The notes under the pieces: model-generated
What the model saw: only the letters and a program-made list of their open reading frames with translations
The model's database searches: none
Told to the model about the DNA's origin: nothing
In this document: positions 1 to 11,000 of the stretch, in pieces
How positions within the stretch are numbered: the stretch's first letter is position 1
Layout of the letters: each line of letters starts with the position of its first letter
Assembly (NCBI RefSeq): GCF_001640805.2
Contig: NC_066837.1
Location: forward strand, 16,414,501 to 16,478,500
Length of the DNA stretch: 64,000 nucleotides
DNA from: Lates calcarifer
Lineage: Eukaryota; Chordata; Actinopteri; Centropomidae
Direction of reading: 5' to 3'
Made by a program: the position numbers and the translations under genes

Positions 1-72
1 TGACTTATCAAATAAAAAAACTCAAGTGCGACATTCCTGGGAAATTAAGACACGTTTTTGTGTCTTTTTCAG

Positions 73-190
73 ATTCGGAGACGACATCCCCGGCATGGAG
101 GGTCTGGGCACAGACATCACAGTGGTCTGCCCATGGGAAGCCTTTGGCGACATGGAGCTCAGCGACCTGGCGAAATACGGAATTGTCTAG
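73..190 (+). CDS. PDE6 gamma subunit (PDE6G/PDE6H family), last coding exon
   Basis: This is the C-terminal exon of the inhibitory gamma subunit of photoreceptor cGMP phosphodiesterase. The family blocks the catalytic PDE6 alpha/beta (rod) or alpha-prime (cone) subunits until transducin pulls it away. After a pyrimidine-rich acceptor ending in CAG at 70-72, the frame reads [14 protein letters not shown], then [10 protein letters not shown], and ends KYGIV before TAG at 188-190. The family normally ends in YGII or FGII, and this tail holds the residues that plug the catalytic site and bind transducin. The substitutions [10 protein letters not shown] differ from mammalian sequences but keep the acidic/aliphatic pattern. 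The earlier exons (proline-rich and polybasic part) lie left of the window. The tail alone does not separate rod (pde6g) from cone (pde6h). Confidence 0.93.
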
Positions 191-769
191 AAATCCTCCT
201 GTGTCTTTTCCTCAACCATTTTACCTCCCTGAACTGATGTTCCTTTGCCCAGTCTTCTTCCTGCTCCCACTCGCCCCGTTTCCTTTCAACTCCCAGAATA
301 CCTGATCTGATGTCTGTTGTTGTGTTAGGCCCACATGGGTTTTGGGAAACACTGCACAAAAATTGATGCCCAAAGCTGATGCAAAAATGTGGAAAAATTG
401 GCAAATCTAATTTTAAAATCATATATTTTTATTATTATTATTTATTCATATATGCTTCACTGAGGTGTCCAAGCAAACACTTAAAAACTTCCTCCCCCAT
501 ACTTTGCACTTGTCTTGTGTGTCTCTGAGAGATAATGGACTAAATCTGTTTTAAGAGGGTTTGATTGCTGATTTAACAGCGTATCATCACTGAACTCACA
601 CTCCTCTCTCCTGCCTTTTCCAACCCGTTGCCCTCCCCCTCTCTGGAGCTATTCTTTCTTAATGTACAGCTGTTTATGAAAAATATATATTTTTATTTTT
701 ATGAATTATGAATGTAAATTTGTGCACATGTACAACTGGGTAGAACAGCTGAGTTGAACTATCAATAAA
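191..769 (+). other. 3'UTR of the PDE6 gamma gene with poly(A) signal
   Basis: Non-coding sequence follows the TAG stop. It is AT-rich in its second half and contains a canonical AATAAA at 764-769, the first such signal in a plausible position. A 3'UTR of about 580-600 bases is inferred; the cleavage site itself is not visible. Short frames inside it on both strands have no family resemblance. Confidence 0.65.
764..769 (+). terminator. Poly(A) signal AATAAA, PDE6 gamma gene
   Basis: Canonical hexamer about 575 bases after the stop codon, followed by a T-rich and GT-containing stretch (ATTTTCCCC, then TGTTGTCTTC) of the kind found downstream of cleavage sites. Confidence 0.6.
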
Positions 770-3700
770 TATTTTCCCCAAAGAAATGTTGTCTTCTTTA
801 AGCACACTGTTAAAATGTGTAGGAGTTAATACCAGCATACATTATTATCTGTATTATTAAACCTATTAACAATATCTTTAGCAATGCTTGCAGTGTGGCT
901 CTGAGGGTGGCAATGTCAGTCCAGACTGAAATATCTCAACAACTATTTGATGGATTGCAATGGAATTTTGAACACGTTCTACTGACTTTGGTTGTTCTCT
1001 TCTAGATCCATCATGAGGTTAAAATTTGTGGTTTTGACTGAAATGTTTTGACAACCATTAGATGGATTTCCATGAAATTGCTGCCACCCTCAATATGAAT
1101 TGTTTTTTACATTAGCAATCCCTTCACTTTCCATATCATCATCACCAAATTAATTTGTCCAGTACTTGCAAAAGTTATGACATTCCCATCATTCAGTCTG
1201 AATATTTACTATTTCAGTGTGCTGTCATCAGAATGATTTACCGCTGCCTGCTGGAGCGGTTTTAAACAAAAAGCTATGATACACACTACATGCTAATGCT
1301 ATCTGTCCCATCACCAGAGGTTAGACAAATTGAGCAACAAGCTGATATATCGTAAATAGCATTTAGGCTCTGAGGAGCCAGGTATTTCTCAGGATCTGGC
1401 CCAAGCTGAAACATAGTAAAAGGAGAGTTAATGTTGAATGTGTATTCATCAGGTGGCCAGAAAAGGTGATGAGAGGTCAGTATTGTCGCAGCAAGCAGGC
1501 AACAAAATCATTAGCAGGGTTAAAGCAACTATACTGACTTAATATTAAAATCAGCACTCGCATACTGGTACTGTCTGTGTGTAAAATAATGTGAGAAACT
1601 GCAAAATAATGCTCACCCATTTTACTAAATAAATACAATACCAAAAGAAAACAACCTGAAAGCTTGATCACAACAAAACATTTTTATATAAAACATTTTA
1701 TATGGACATTCAATAACAAAAAAACGTAATGGCAGTCAAGGGGGAAATAGACATGACAGAGGGAGAGGACTGGTCATTGATAAACCATAGCAACTATGAA
1801 GAATGGCCACATAGTTTACTATAATACAGTGGCAAGAAAACCACAACAGGAAAATGATCTTTGTGCGGCAGCCATTTTGTTTGTCAGCAGGCCTTTTAGC
1901 CAAACAGCACTGTGCTCTTTGTTGTGTTAACTAGCTTCAAACCGCTAGCTGCCTTTCATTCTCCGTGGAGTTTAGTGGTAAAGAAGAACGCAACTGGGCT
2001 CGGCTGCTCAGGAATCAAATAAGAAAGACACAAGATTCATGCAAAACTTTTTTTTTTGTTGTTTGTTTTTTGTTGTTGTTGTTTTGTTTTTGTTTTTTTT
2101 ACTTAACAAGACTCGCTCATGCTGGTTTGTCCATGCCTTCTGTGGCTCCAAAAGTCCATCTTTGTGAATTTTGTGTAGCACTTCTCAAATTGGGAACCAG
2201 AACGTGCTAGGGACTATTAGTTAGCATCTTTGGCTAGGGTTTTCTTTTTTTTTTTTTTTTTTACATTTTGTCCAGAGCACATTCTGTATTAATATTGAGA
2301 TATTAAACAAAAGAAATGTTATATGTTATGAGCAAATACAACAGCAGCACATTTAACAGAAAAATAGCATCTTATTGACCTGCATGTTTTTGCAAGTGTG
2401 AGTGGAAAATACAACAGTAGCTTTGAAATTAGTTAATGGGTTAAAAAAAAAAAAGAACTGCCCCATTTTACACACAACTTAGATCATATCCCACAATAAC
2501 ATTTTGTTTTTCACCATTTTGGAATATTAACCTGTGTATGTACGAGAGATAACACTTTCAGACGTTTTACTGGATACCTTCAAATAAACCTGGAGCGACC
2601 ACATTGGCCAAGCTGACAGATTTCACCACTGAAATGTAAGGAGTCTGCGTTAAACAAGAATGATTGAAATAAATGAAAAAGTGAAAAAGAAAAGAACACA
2701 GTTGGTTTTAACCAAAGTGCTACAGACCTATGTTCATTCTTTCCAAAAGTCTCAGTCACCTACAAAATATGGACTCAAAAAGAAAAAAAAAATATCCAGC
2801 CGTTCCTGCATATTTTGAAATATAATTAAATGTCATGCTAGCAGATGAATATTTAACTGAGAGGAAAAGTTTGGTAGTGTCACAAGCATACCTCTAGTTT
2901 GTCACTACTCAGGGTATGCTCTCGGCTCAAGACCTTTACACACACACACACACACAAAAAAAGGAAAAGAAAAAAGAAAAGAAAAGAAAAACAAACTTAA
3001 CTTGCACCTTACTGAAGAAGGAACAACACTTAGATATAAAAAAGATGAAAGAAAGTAAATAAAGACAGCAATAGGATTATCAAGGATTATGATAACAATA
3101 ACAAAGATTATATATTTATACATACGGCAGAGAAATGTGCTTTCTACAAATCTTTGGAACAAAAACAAAAGCCAAAAAAGCCACATTTTGGAAATACAAC
3201 GGTATAGAAATATGCACAATAGTAAGGTGTTTTGCATTTAAATATTTTCTATCAACTCACCGACAGAATCTCTCTTGCTCAGTAATTGCTGCTGGCAGCG
3301 TCGCAAATACAATTACCTACTAAAGTATATGTTTCAGGAAGACTCATTCAATATTGGACTTTGCTCTATAAAAGATGGAGCGTGGGGGGGAAATCCAAAT
3401 AATAAATCTCTACATTAAAGGATCAACAAATACTTGAACCCCCCAAGTTGTGAATGGAGGACTGAGTTTGGCTATAAATCTAAAAATCAACTTAAGGACA
3501 AAATGTTTTTCAGTGTAGTGTTACACTTTATGTAGTGTTTAGTGGTGGCTGCACACAGAGTGTAGTGAAATCCTGTGCATGAGAAAAATGAGGTGTGACT
3601 ATAGTAGTGTCATATAGTCAGAAGGTGGAATATTAGTTTCATAGATGCTCATTTTCTGATTTCACTGTTGAATCTACATGTCCCATAACAGCAGTGGCTG

Positions 3701-4657
3701 CTGTGTAGCTGAGTCAAACAAAAATAATGGTTTAATAAGAATAATCAAGAGAATAATTACAATAATAATAATAATAATTAATAATAATAATTTGGTAACT
3801 TTTTTCTCTAAACTAATTTCTTTGCATATCATAACAATTTTAAGTTTAAAGGTTCACCATTTCCACATACTAAGAAAACTTGAGGTAAGGAACAGCTCTA
3901 ATAACCCTCCCTCCTTCAGCTTTCGGACGTGATTTCTGTAGCATTATAAACGGTCACATCATCTCTCTAAGCAGCCATGTTCAGTCTCCCACTACCAGAA
4001 CACAACAAGAATGGAAATCCTCTCCTCTTTACTATCCACCCACGTTAAGGAGGAATTATAAAATCCATCAGTGGGTGTTTTTATCATTTTAGTGACTCGT
4101 CATTCTGGTTCAAAAACGTTTTTAGATGCTCTTTCGATGCACCTCCCTACTTCCTACTGCCCCCACATTTTGCGGACGCCTCGTTTTCTTGCCTCCCTCT
4201 CTTTTTTCCTTAAATGTCGAGTGTGTGCAGGCCACACAGCACTCAGCTCTTTCTCATACATGGTTGACAGCTGTTTAAATGTCAGTTATCCACATACAGC
4301 CTTTGGAAGAACATCTGGGCTCCATCCCAAGTCTTGTGCTGCTGAGTGCTGAGGGATTTGGGGGGGGGGGGACTATAATACAGCCGTGCAATAGGGGAGG
4401 TGGCCATTTTAAGTCTTTATTTTTTTTCTTCTTTTTTAATATAAAGGCCATCCATCAGTCTTTAATACAGCATTCCTCTATTTCTGTAGTAGCGTATATA
4501 AGAAAACGTGGGACTGCTCTGGGGTGGGATCTGAAATATCTTTGCTGTGGTTGACGCCACACTTGAAAACTGGGTGCAGTCCACCTCCACGACAACAGAG
4601 GGAGCTCATTTAGAGTAATTCAATGGAAGAGAGGAGCTCCTGGGAAATGTAGTGTCC
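770..4657. other. Interval between convergent PDE6 gamma and rbfox2 3' ends
   Basis: I find no coding exon here. The right part (down to an unknown point) must be the 3'UTR of rbfox2 on the minus strand; a candidate minus-strand AATAAA (TTTATT on the plus strand) lies at 4416-4421, but rbfox2 3'UTRs are usually long and may extend further left. The interval holds a dispersed repeat at about 920-1100, a T/GTT-rich tract at 2047-2102, a short (CA)n at 2938-2957 followed by an A/G-rich run, and an AAT-rich patch near 3765-3795. Confidence 0.55.
915..1100 (+). repeat. Dispersed repeat, 'ACTGAAATATCTCAACAACTAT' family
   Basis: The stretch at 925-970 (ACTGAAATATCTCAACAACT, then GATGGATTG) recurs at 21163-21210 and, in reverse orientation, near 17940-17995. 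A second, more diverged copy of the same unit follows at 1037-1081, so the unit is tandemly repeated inside the element. This motif is familiar from fish genomes, but I do not assign a named family. Confidence 0.6.
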
Positions 4658-4702
4658 TTAGTAAGGGGCAAATCTACTGTAGCCTCCCCTGTACAGTGTG
4701 GC
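4658..4702 (-). CDS. rbfox2: rbfox2 last coding exon
   Basis: Acceptor TTTTCCAG, then [14 protein letters not shown] and TAA at 4660-4658. This is the classic RBFOX2 C-terminus, which acts as a PY-type nuclear import signal in the family. Confidence 0.95.
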   Translation of the reverse strand, partial: ATLYRGGYSRFAPY

Positions 4703-7700
4703 CTGGAAAACATCAGACATTAAATGAATAAAATCTTTCACTACATTCAGAATGGCATTATTTATAAAAGAATAAGGCTGGTAATGTTCTATATTTTCCT
4801 TATTTTTAATAAATACCATGAAAAACATAAAAACAAAACAACATATTGTGTGGCCTGACAAATCTCATTCTTTTGAACACAGACATACATTGTTGTAATG
4901 AATATTATGTGTTAAGTATCATGTTGATTCATTTGAGTCACTCTCAAATAAACCATCCTGGTCACAGCCTCATTAACCTGCTAAGGATCCTGGGTGAAAA
5001 ACCAATCCCGGTTTCCAGTAGTGTGTACTCTATTTTTTTTTTCCTATATGGGTATACTACTGTGTGATCATTTAGCACACTTTCATTTTATTAATCTTAT
5101 AACTAGATTTTAACAAAAGGACACTCTTCAAAACTGTCCTAAAGCAGCTGCTTGTTTTGCCTCAGTTTGTAATCAAGCCTTGGTCTTAGTGGTGTAAAGA
5201 ATATAAACAATAAATGCATAATAAGTTCTGGCTATTTTCCAACAAATGTGCTATTTACTCCTTTTTGGAGGGTGATTGCTGAAAACTACAATAACCAGCT
5301 GTTCAAGCAAATTATGGATCCTTTTTTAATAAGTGAAACTAAAATTAAACTGGTTCTTAAAAATGTGCATCTTCAGTAGGAACTAATGGGCTCATAGCTC
5401 AGCACCACAGTATTGTCAATATATGTTAAATATTGAGAGGTGGGAATATGCATTCTCAATTTTGGTATTTTTATTGCATTTGTTGACAATAAGAAAAATA
5501 TAGAATAATGTCAGCCTTGTGCTTTAAATATTACAAAAAATATGGAGTTACCATGGCTCCAACACCATAGGCAGCTGGGGCGAGTGCAGCATGGTAGGGG
5601 TCTGCTGTGTAAACTCGTCCATAGCTGAAAACAGCCAATATATCAAGAATTATGTAAAAGGAAAAAGGTAAAAAATAATAATAAATAAGCAATATATTTC
5701 TGCCAAAGCACAAAATAACTAATGTACTAGAACTTCGGAAAGGATGTACTGAACAGCCCACTCACCTGTCACTGTAAGCTGCTGCTGCAGCCGCTGCTGC
5801 CGCAGGAGTCGCTACCGCAGCTGGCTGGGCGTAACGATACGCTGCATAGCCACCCTTTGAGGAGGCGATGAAGAGGAGAGGAGGTGGAGGAGGACAGACA
5901 GAAGGAAGAGGGCATCGTGTGTGACAGAGGAGAGAGAGATACAATGAGGGGAGAGGCGGGAAAGGACAGAAAGAAGAGTAAATTCTTGTCAAAAATTTGC
6001 TGTATTTCCCCTGCAGACTAACAGACTAGTAGTGAAATCTAAGGGGTTACATTGTGAGAAAAACTGCTGAGAAGAGGGCGAAAGATTAACAAGCAGACAG
6101 TCAGCAAAACTGGCTAATCTGGTGCAGTACAGCATTCACAAGGATGTAGCTCAGGCTCTGTGTGTGTCTCTCCCTCCATGACTAACCCAGGGGAAAAAAA
6201 AACTTTAATAGTACTTAATGTGTTTTACTGTTTTTATCATCGTGGAAGTGCATTATTTTTCCCCACTGTGAGTTGGACATGGGGGAGAGAGATTCCATAC
6301 CCATAACTGTGCCCCACCCCTACCAAAAACACAGTTAAAGAAAGGGGAAGGGGCAGCAGGATGATTGTGTCATTATTTATGTTTGGATGGACAGCTGATG
6401 AACAGACACAAAAAAACTACAGGTGTAAGAAGACAGTCAGCCAGTCGGATTAAAAATGGGTACACACGCACGCACACACACGCTCACGTGGCCAGCGACC
6501 AATCACTGACAGACACAGCATGCTTTCCCAAACTCAGAACGTACAGTGTATTAGGCCAAACATCCCTGTAAAAAAAATGCAAAAACAAACACACCGCTGC
6601 ATTCTACCCTAGAGAATCAGTCACGACCATGTCCCTGCATTCAGGACCACACAGTTGCTGCTATGGGAAGAAGGCTGGACTGGGGAGGTGGGGAAAAGGA
6701 GGGAAAGGAGGAAGAGGAGGGAGGGGTGACTAAGAGGAGAAGATGATGACATGATGACAAAGGCAGAGGAGGAGATAAAATGCGATACAGAACATAGGAC
6801 AGGAAGGAGGAGAAGTTACAGAACAAAGTGAGAGTAGACAAAGAAAAAATAGAAGGGAACAGAAAACAACAAAGATACACTTGAAGCTAAATAAGGTGGG
6901 TTTCATTTGCTGACTGAAGAATGAGAGAAGAGAGAAAGAACAGAGTGAGAAGAAGTGACAGAGAGAGGGTGGGCTATAGAAAAAGAAGAGGAGGGTGGGA
7001 GGAATTAGGGAGGACTGGGGGAGGAGTCAGCCTTGTAAGTACGTCTGCATGCCGACACTGATTCAGTTAGCATGCCACAGGTGAAACAGATAGGGAGATT
7101 CCTGGAAGGGGTCTGAATTAACTGCTGATAGAATGGATATTCTTGTCCTACATCCCTCTGACTACTGGATGGTCTCAGGTTTCAGTGTCGTTATTCATGT
7201 CTCATTTATTTCATATCCTGTTTGTATTTCAAGCATGACAATGCAGCTCTGTACAGTATATCTTTTACTAGTGTGCATGATATGTAATAAGCAACTTAAG
7301 GGGAGCTGATGAAAAACTGTAACAATGAATCAAAAGGTCCTGACTTTGAAAAAGGTATCATCTGATTTTTAAATTATTTTTTTTTAACTTATTCATCCCA
7401 GTTTAGGATGCTTGTTTTTACTTTTTTAGGGGGAAACTCAAATCAATTCAAATAATATAATAAAATGTGAATTTGCTTTAACATATGTTGCCTAAAGAAT
7501 GTGATGAAATGTATCAAATTCATGGATTACTTTGGCTGTGAGGTGCTAACATAGAAATAATAAAATGTGTATAGTAAACTGGATGTATTATCATGGAATA
7601 CACTTGAAACTTAATCAAAGTGACCCACTGTTCAAGTATTGACCTTCTCTGCATCTAACTTTCCCTAAAATGTAGATCCATTTCTCCTGAAGAGATTTTG

Positions 7701-7971
7701 TGATTCAATGTTTCAGATTTAAACTTAAGTCTTTTCTCCCCCTTCCGCAACTCCACCCATGTCAGAATCCAGTGAGTTAGTAGAAGAAGACAGAGAAGGC
7801 ATTTCAATCTCAGATGGTCAATAATGTCTAGCAGCACGCAGTCATTGGAGACGAAGAGGATGCACACTGGCTCTCACACAGAGTGTGTAAACCCTACCTG
7901 GGGCAATCTGCCACTAATGTCCTGAAACACTAGTCTACAGAGAGAACAGAAACAGCTATTGTCAACCTGGT

Positions 7972-8007
<36 letters not shown>

Positions 8008-11000
8008 TACCATTACACACACAGACGCACGCTCATAATCACATTGGTACAAACTCACAAATGCACAGAAACAAACCCTAGAAGAGTCTACTCATGAATG
8101 AACACATGATTACAGTGTGTGTGCCAGACTGTTCATGTTTCTATATTTGTATGTATTAGATGGATGGAGCATATGTATGAAAATAAACATAATGTGATAA
8201 TTGACAATTGGGTATAGAGAACATAAAATGTCTCTCTGTGATGAATCAAAGCACCCAAAAGTACACGTCTCTATGGGTTTGGTCCATGCCGTTTCACACT
8301 TGAAAACCCACAGGCAAGAGGGGGGGGAAACGTAGGTGAGGAATGAGACAGTAGAGCAGAGAGAGGTATACTTACGTAGAGATCGGCCGCACCGTAAAAA
8401 CCATCCTGATAGGCCATCACACTGAGAGAGAGAGAGGCAAGAGAGGAAAGAGAGAAGGAAAGGGAGGGAATACAGAGGAGCAGTGGAGGAATGTCGAAAC
8501 AAAACAAAACAAAACAAAACAAAAAAAAAATGGTGTGATGCGCCACCATGTGGGCATTGCCGAAAACAACAAACAAGAGTGTCGATTGAGGGAGAGAGAG
8601 GTGAGAAAACGGTGCCAGATTGTGAAAGAGAGAAGAGAAAGAAGGGTGAGATTATTACACACCGTGCAACATGCAAGACAAAATACCACCTCTTTGTATG
8701 TAAATGCACTGACTTCAGAGTGATACTACTAATGCTTCAGCCAGTGAGACAAACAACTATTAAAGGGAATACTATTCAGTTTGATTTTAATGAACTATAG
8801 GGTGATATCAGTACCATTTTCGAGGTACAAGGAAATGGTATTTCAGCTCAGCAAGCAATCAATGTCATTATCTCAATTAAAAATATTTCCAAACACACAG
8901 CATGCACAGCATTAAGACGTACTATTTTTAACTAAAAGAAGACATGCATTTAAGAAGTCATATTCTTAACATCATAGTATGTCTACTATTCATTATTAAT
9001 ATGATTTTGCTGGTGTAGCCATCAGTTTTTATTTATGTTTGTGTGTGTTTACCCAGGGTATGTAGGGATGGCAGGTTGTGGCACAGCTGCCCTGACTGCA
9101 CTGTAGATGGGCCGGGCACGACCCCGGAGATGAGCGCCTCGAAAGGTCGCAGCAGTGGAAGCAGCTGCTGCTGCTGCTGGGTATGGAAACCCTGGTACTG
9201 AGAGATCGAGAGAGACAGAGAGGGAGAAATAATGAAGACAGAAAGAGCAGATTCTATTATTATTTCTGATCTTTTTTTTTCCTCCCACACACTTTGTACA
9301 TCTTGTCTCCATCTGTGTTTTCAAGTATAAAGATAATACGTGTTGTCTTACCTGTGTAAAGCTCAGGACTGTACATCGCTCCGACCATGGGACTCAACTT
9401 CCATCCAGCTGTAGTTGGCAAAAAATGCAACATGTGTTGGAAGCAATATATCACAGGAAACTCACTGAAGCAACTAAACATGTCCATGACTCAAAACAAT
9501 TTCTGCTGCTCATTTCTTTGCTCAATGTAAACAGAGGATGCATAAAGCTTCCTGACTGTTTGTCAGGGCACATCTGTGGGAGCTTTCACTCAGTGTCACT
9601 GCAATGGAAAGGCAATATTCACTGATTTTAAATACATCCTCATGATTATGATAGCATGTTGCTGATTTACAAAAGTCTATGCATAAAACAATTCATTACA
9701 TTTACACAGCGTTTCTGTGTACATTGGCCATAATGTGATATTTAAAATTGAAAATATAACTAAGACTGCTGTACTAACTTTAACAATATTGCATGGCTTT
9801 ATCCACTGTGTGTAAAAACTGAACAGAGCTATGAGTGTACAAAATGCACTACCATATGGAAGAGTAGCGAGGCCCTCTCCGTTAGAGTACGGTGTCGTCA
9901 TCTTCTTGTTCGTCATCACTCTGGCTGTGGCATTATTGACCTGGACACCAGGAAAAATGGTCAGAGGCTAATTTAATGCACTTTATTAGATACACAAGTA
10001 CTGAGGATTGATCAAATGAGTCCAATTACATTAGAGTTTGTGTTTTATATCCTGATCGATGTATGATCACAGTTTTCATGTTAATTTTGTTCTTGAAGTG
10101 TGAGGTGTCTTTATACTTTAAACAGTTTTTTTTTTTTTTTTTTTAACTTATGACAGAGGTTAATTCTGTTGATGAGCAGCGATGGAATTTGATGCATGCG
10201 CTTCTTTTGAAGGAGAAAGACATTGAAAACAAGGATCCTGGTGAGTAGTCAGGCAGTTTTGCACACAAACAATGCAACCATTGGCACACAGAACAAAGAA
10301 AACAACAAAATATTTCAGAACAAAGGCATTCAAAAAGAAATCCAAGACCATTATATTGCTACCTTTAAAAAAAAAAGGAGGGAAAAAGAAGGTGAATTAA
10401 GCGGCAGATTCATCAGTTGAACACAATGCAAAAAACATCAATCGAAGAGTTCATACAAAAATTACACGCAGCCAATCAAGAGCGCATCACATCACCAGAG
10501 GTGAGCAAAACTAGCCAATCAGCAAGCATCAGATGCAGCAAGAGACCAATCAAAAAAAGGCTGGCAGCCCTCCCAATCTAATACACATCATACAGAAAGA
10601 GGAAGAAGGGGAGGGAGAGAGAACGACAGAGAAAAGACAGAAATATAGAGGGATGCAGGAGGAGGAGGAGCCAGTCCACATGAAAAGACACAGAAAAAAC
10701 ACGTACATGATGTGGAGAAGAGAGAGACAGAGAGAGTGAATAATCCATCCAAATGTGCAATTCCTCTAATGAACAAACAGAAACAACAAGATGCGGTACA
10801 CAAATACAGAATACATCTGACCATTTGCCTACATTGGATCTAACTGTACATGAGCAACGATGGAGAAATGATGAATGGAGCAAGAACGAATACAGAGAGA
10901 GAACAGTTTAGATAAAAAAGACAGAGAGGATGGGGGATGCAAATATCATTCCTCAAAAATCAAAAATCAAAAATAAAAGATAAATCAAAAATCAAACCAC

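Larger units (their letters stand above)
8422..9052 (-). other. rbfox2 intron 9 with two TGCATG motifs
   Basis: 631-nt intron. The transcript strand carries TGCATG at 8948-8943 and 8906-8901, about 105 and 150 nt below the exon 9 donor, a position where Rbfox binding usually promotes inclusion of the upstream exon. Otherwise it holds the (CAAAA)n repeat and GA-rich sequence. Confidence 0.6.

Noticed and set aside
8110..8709. 199-residue open frame on minus
   Set aside because: Overlaps rbfox2 exon 10 in a wrong frame and consists of Phe/Leu/Ser from T-rich intron sequence.
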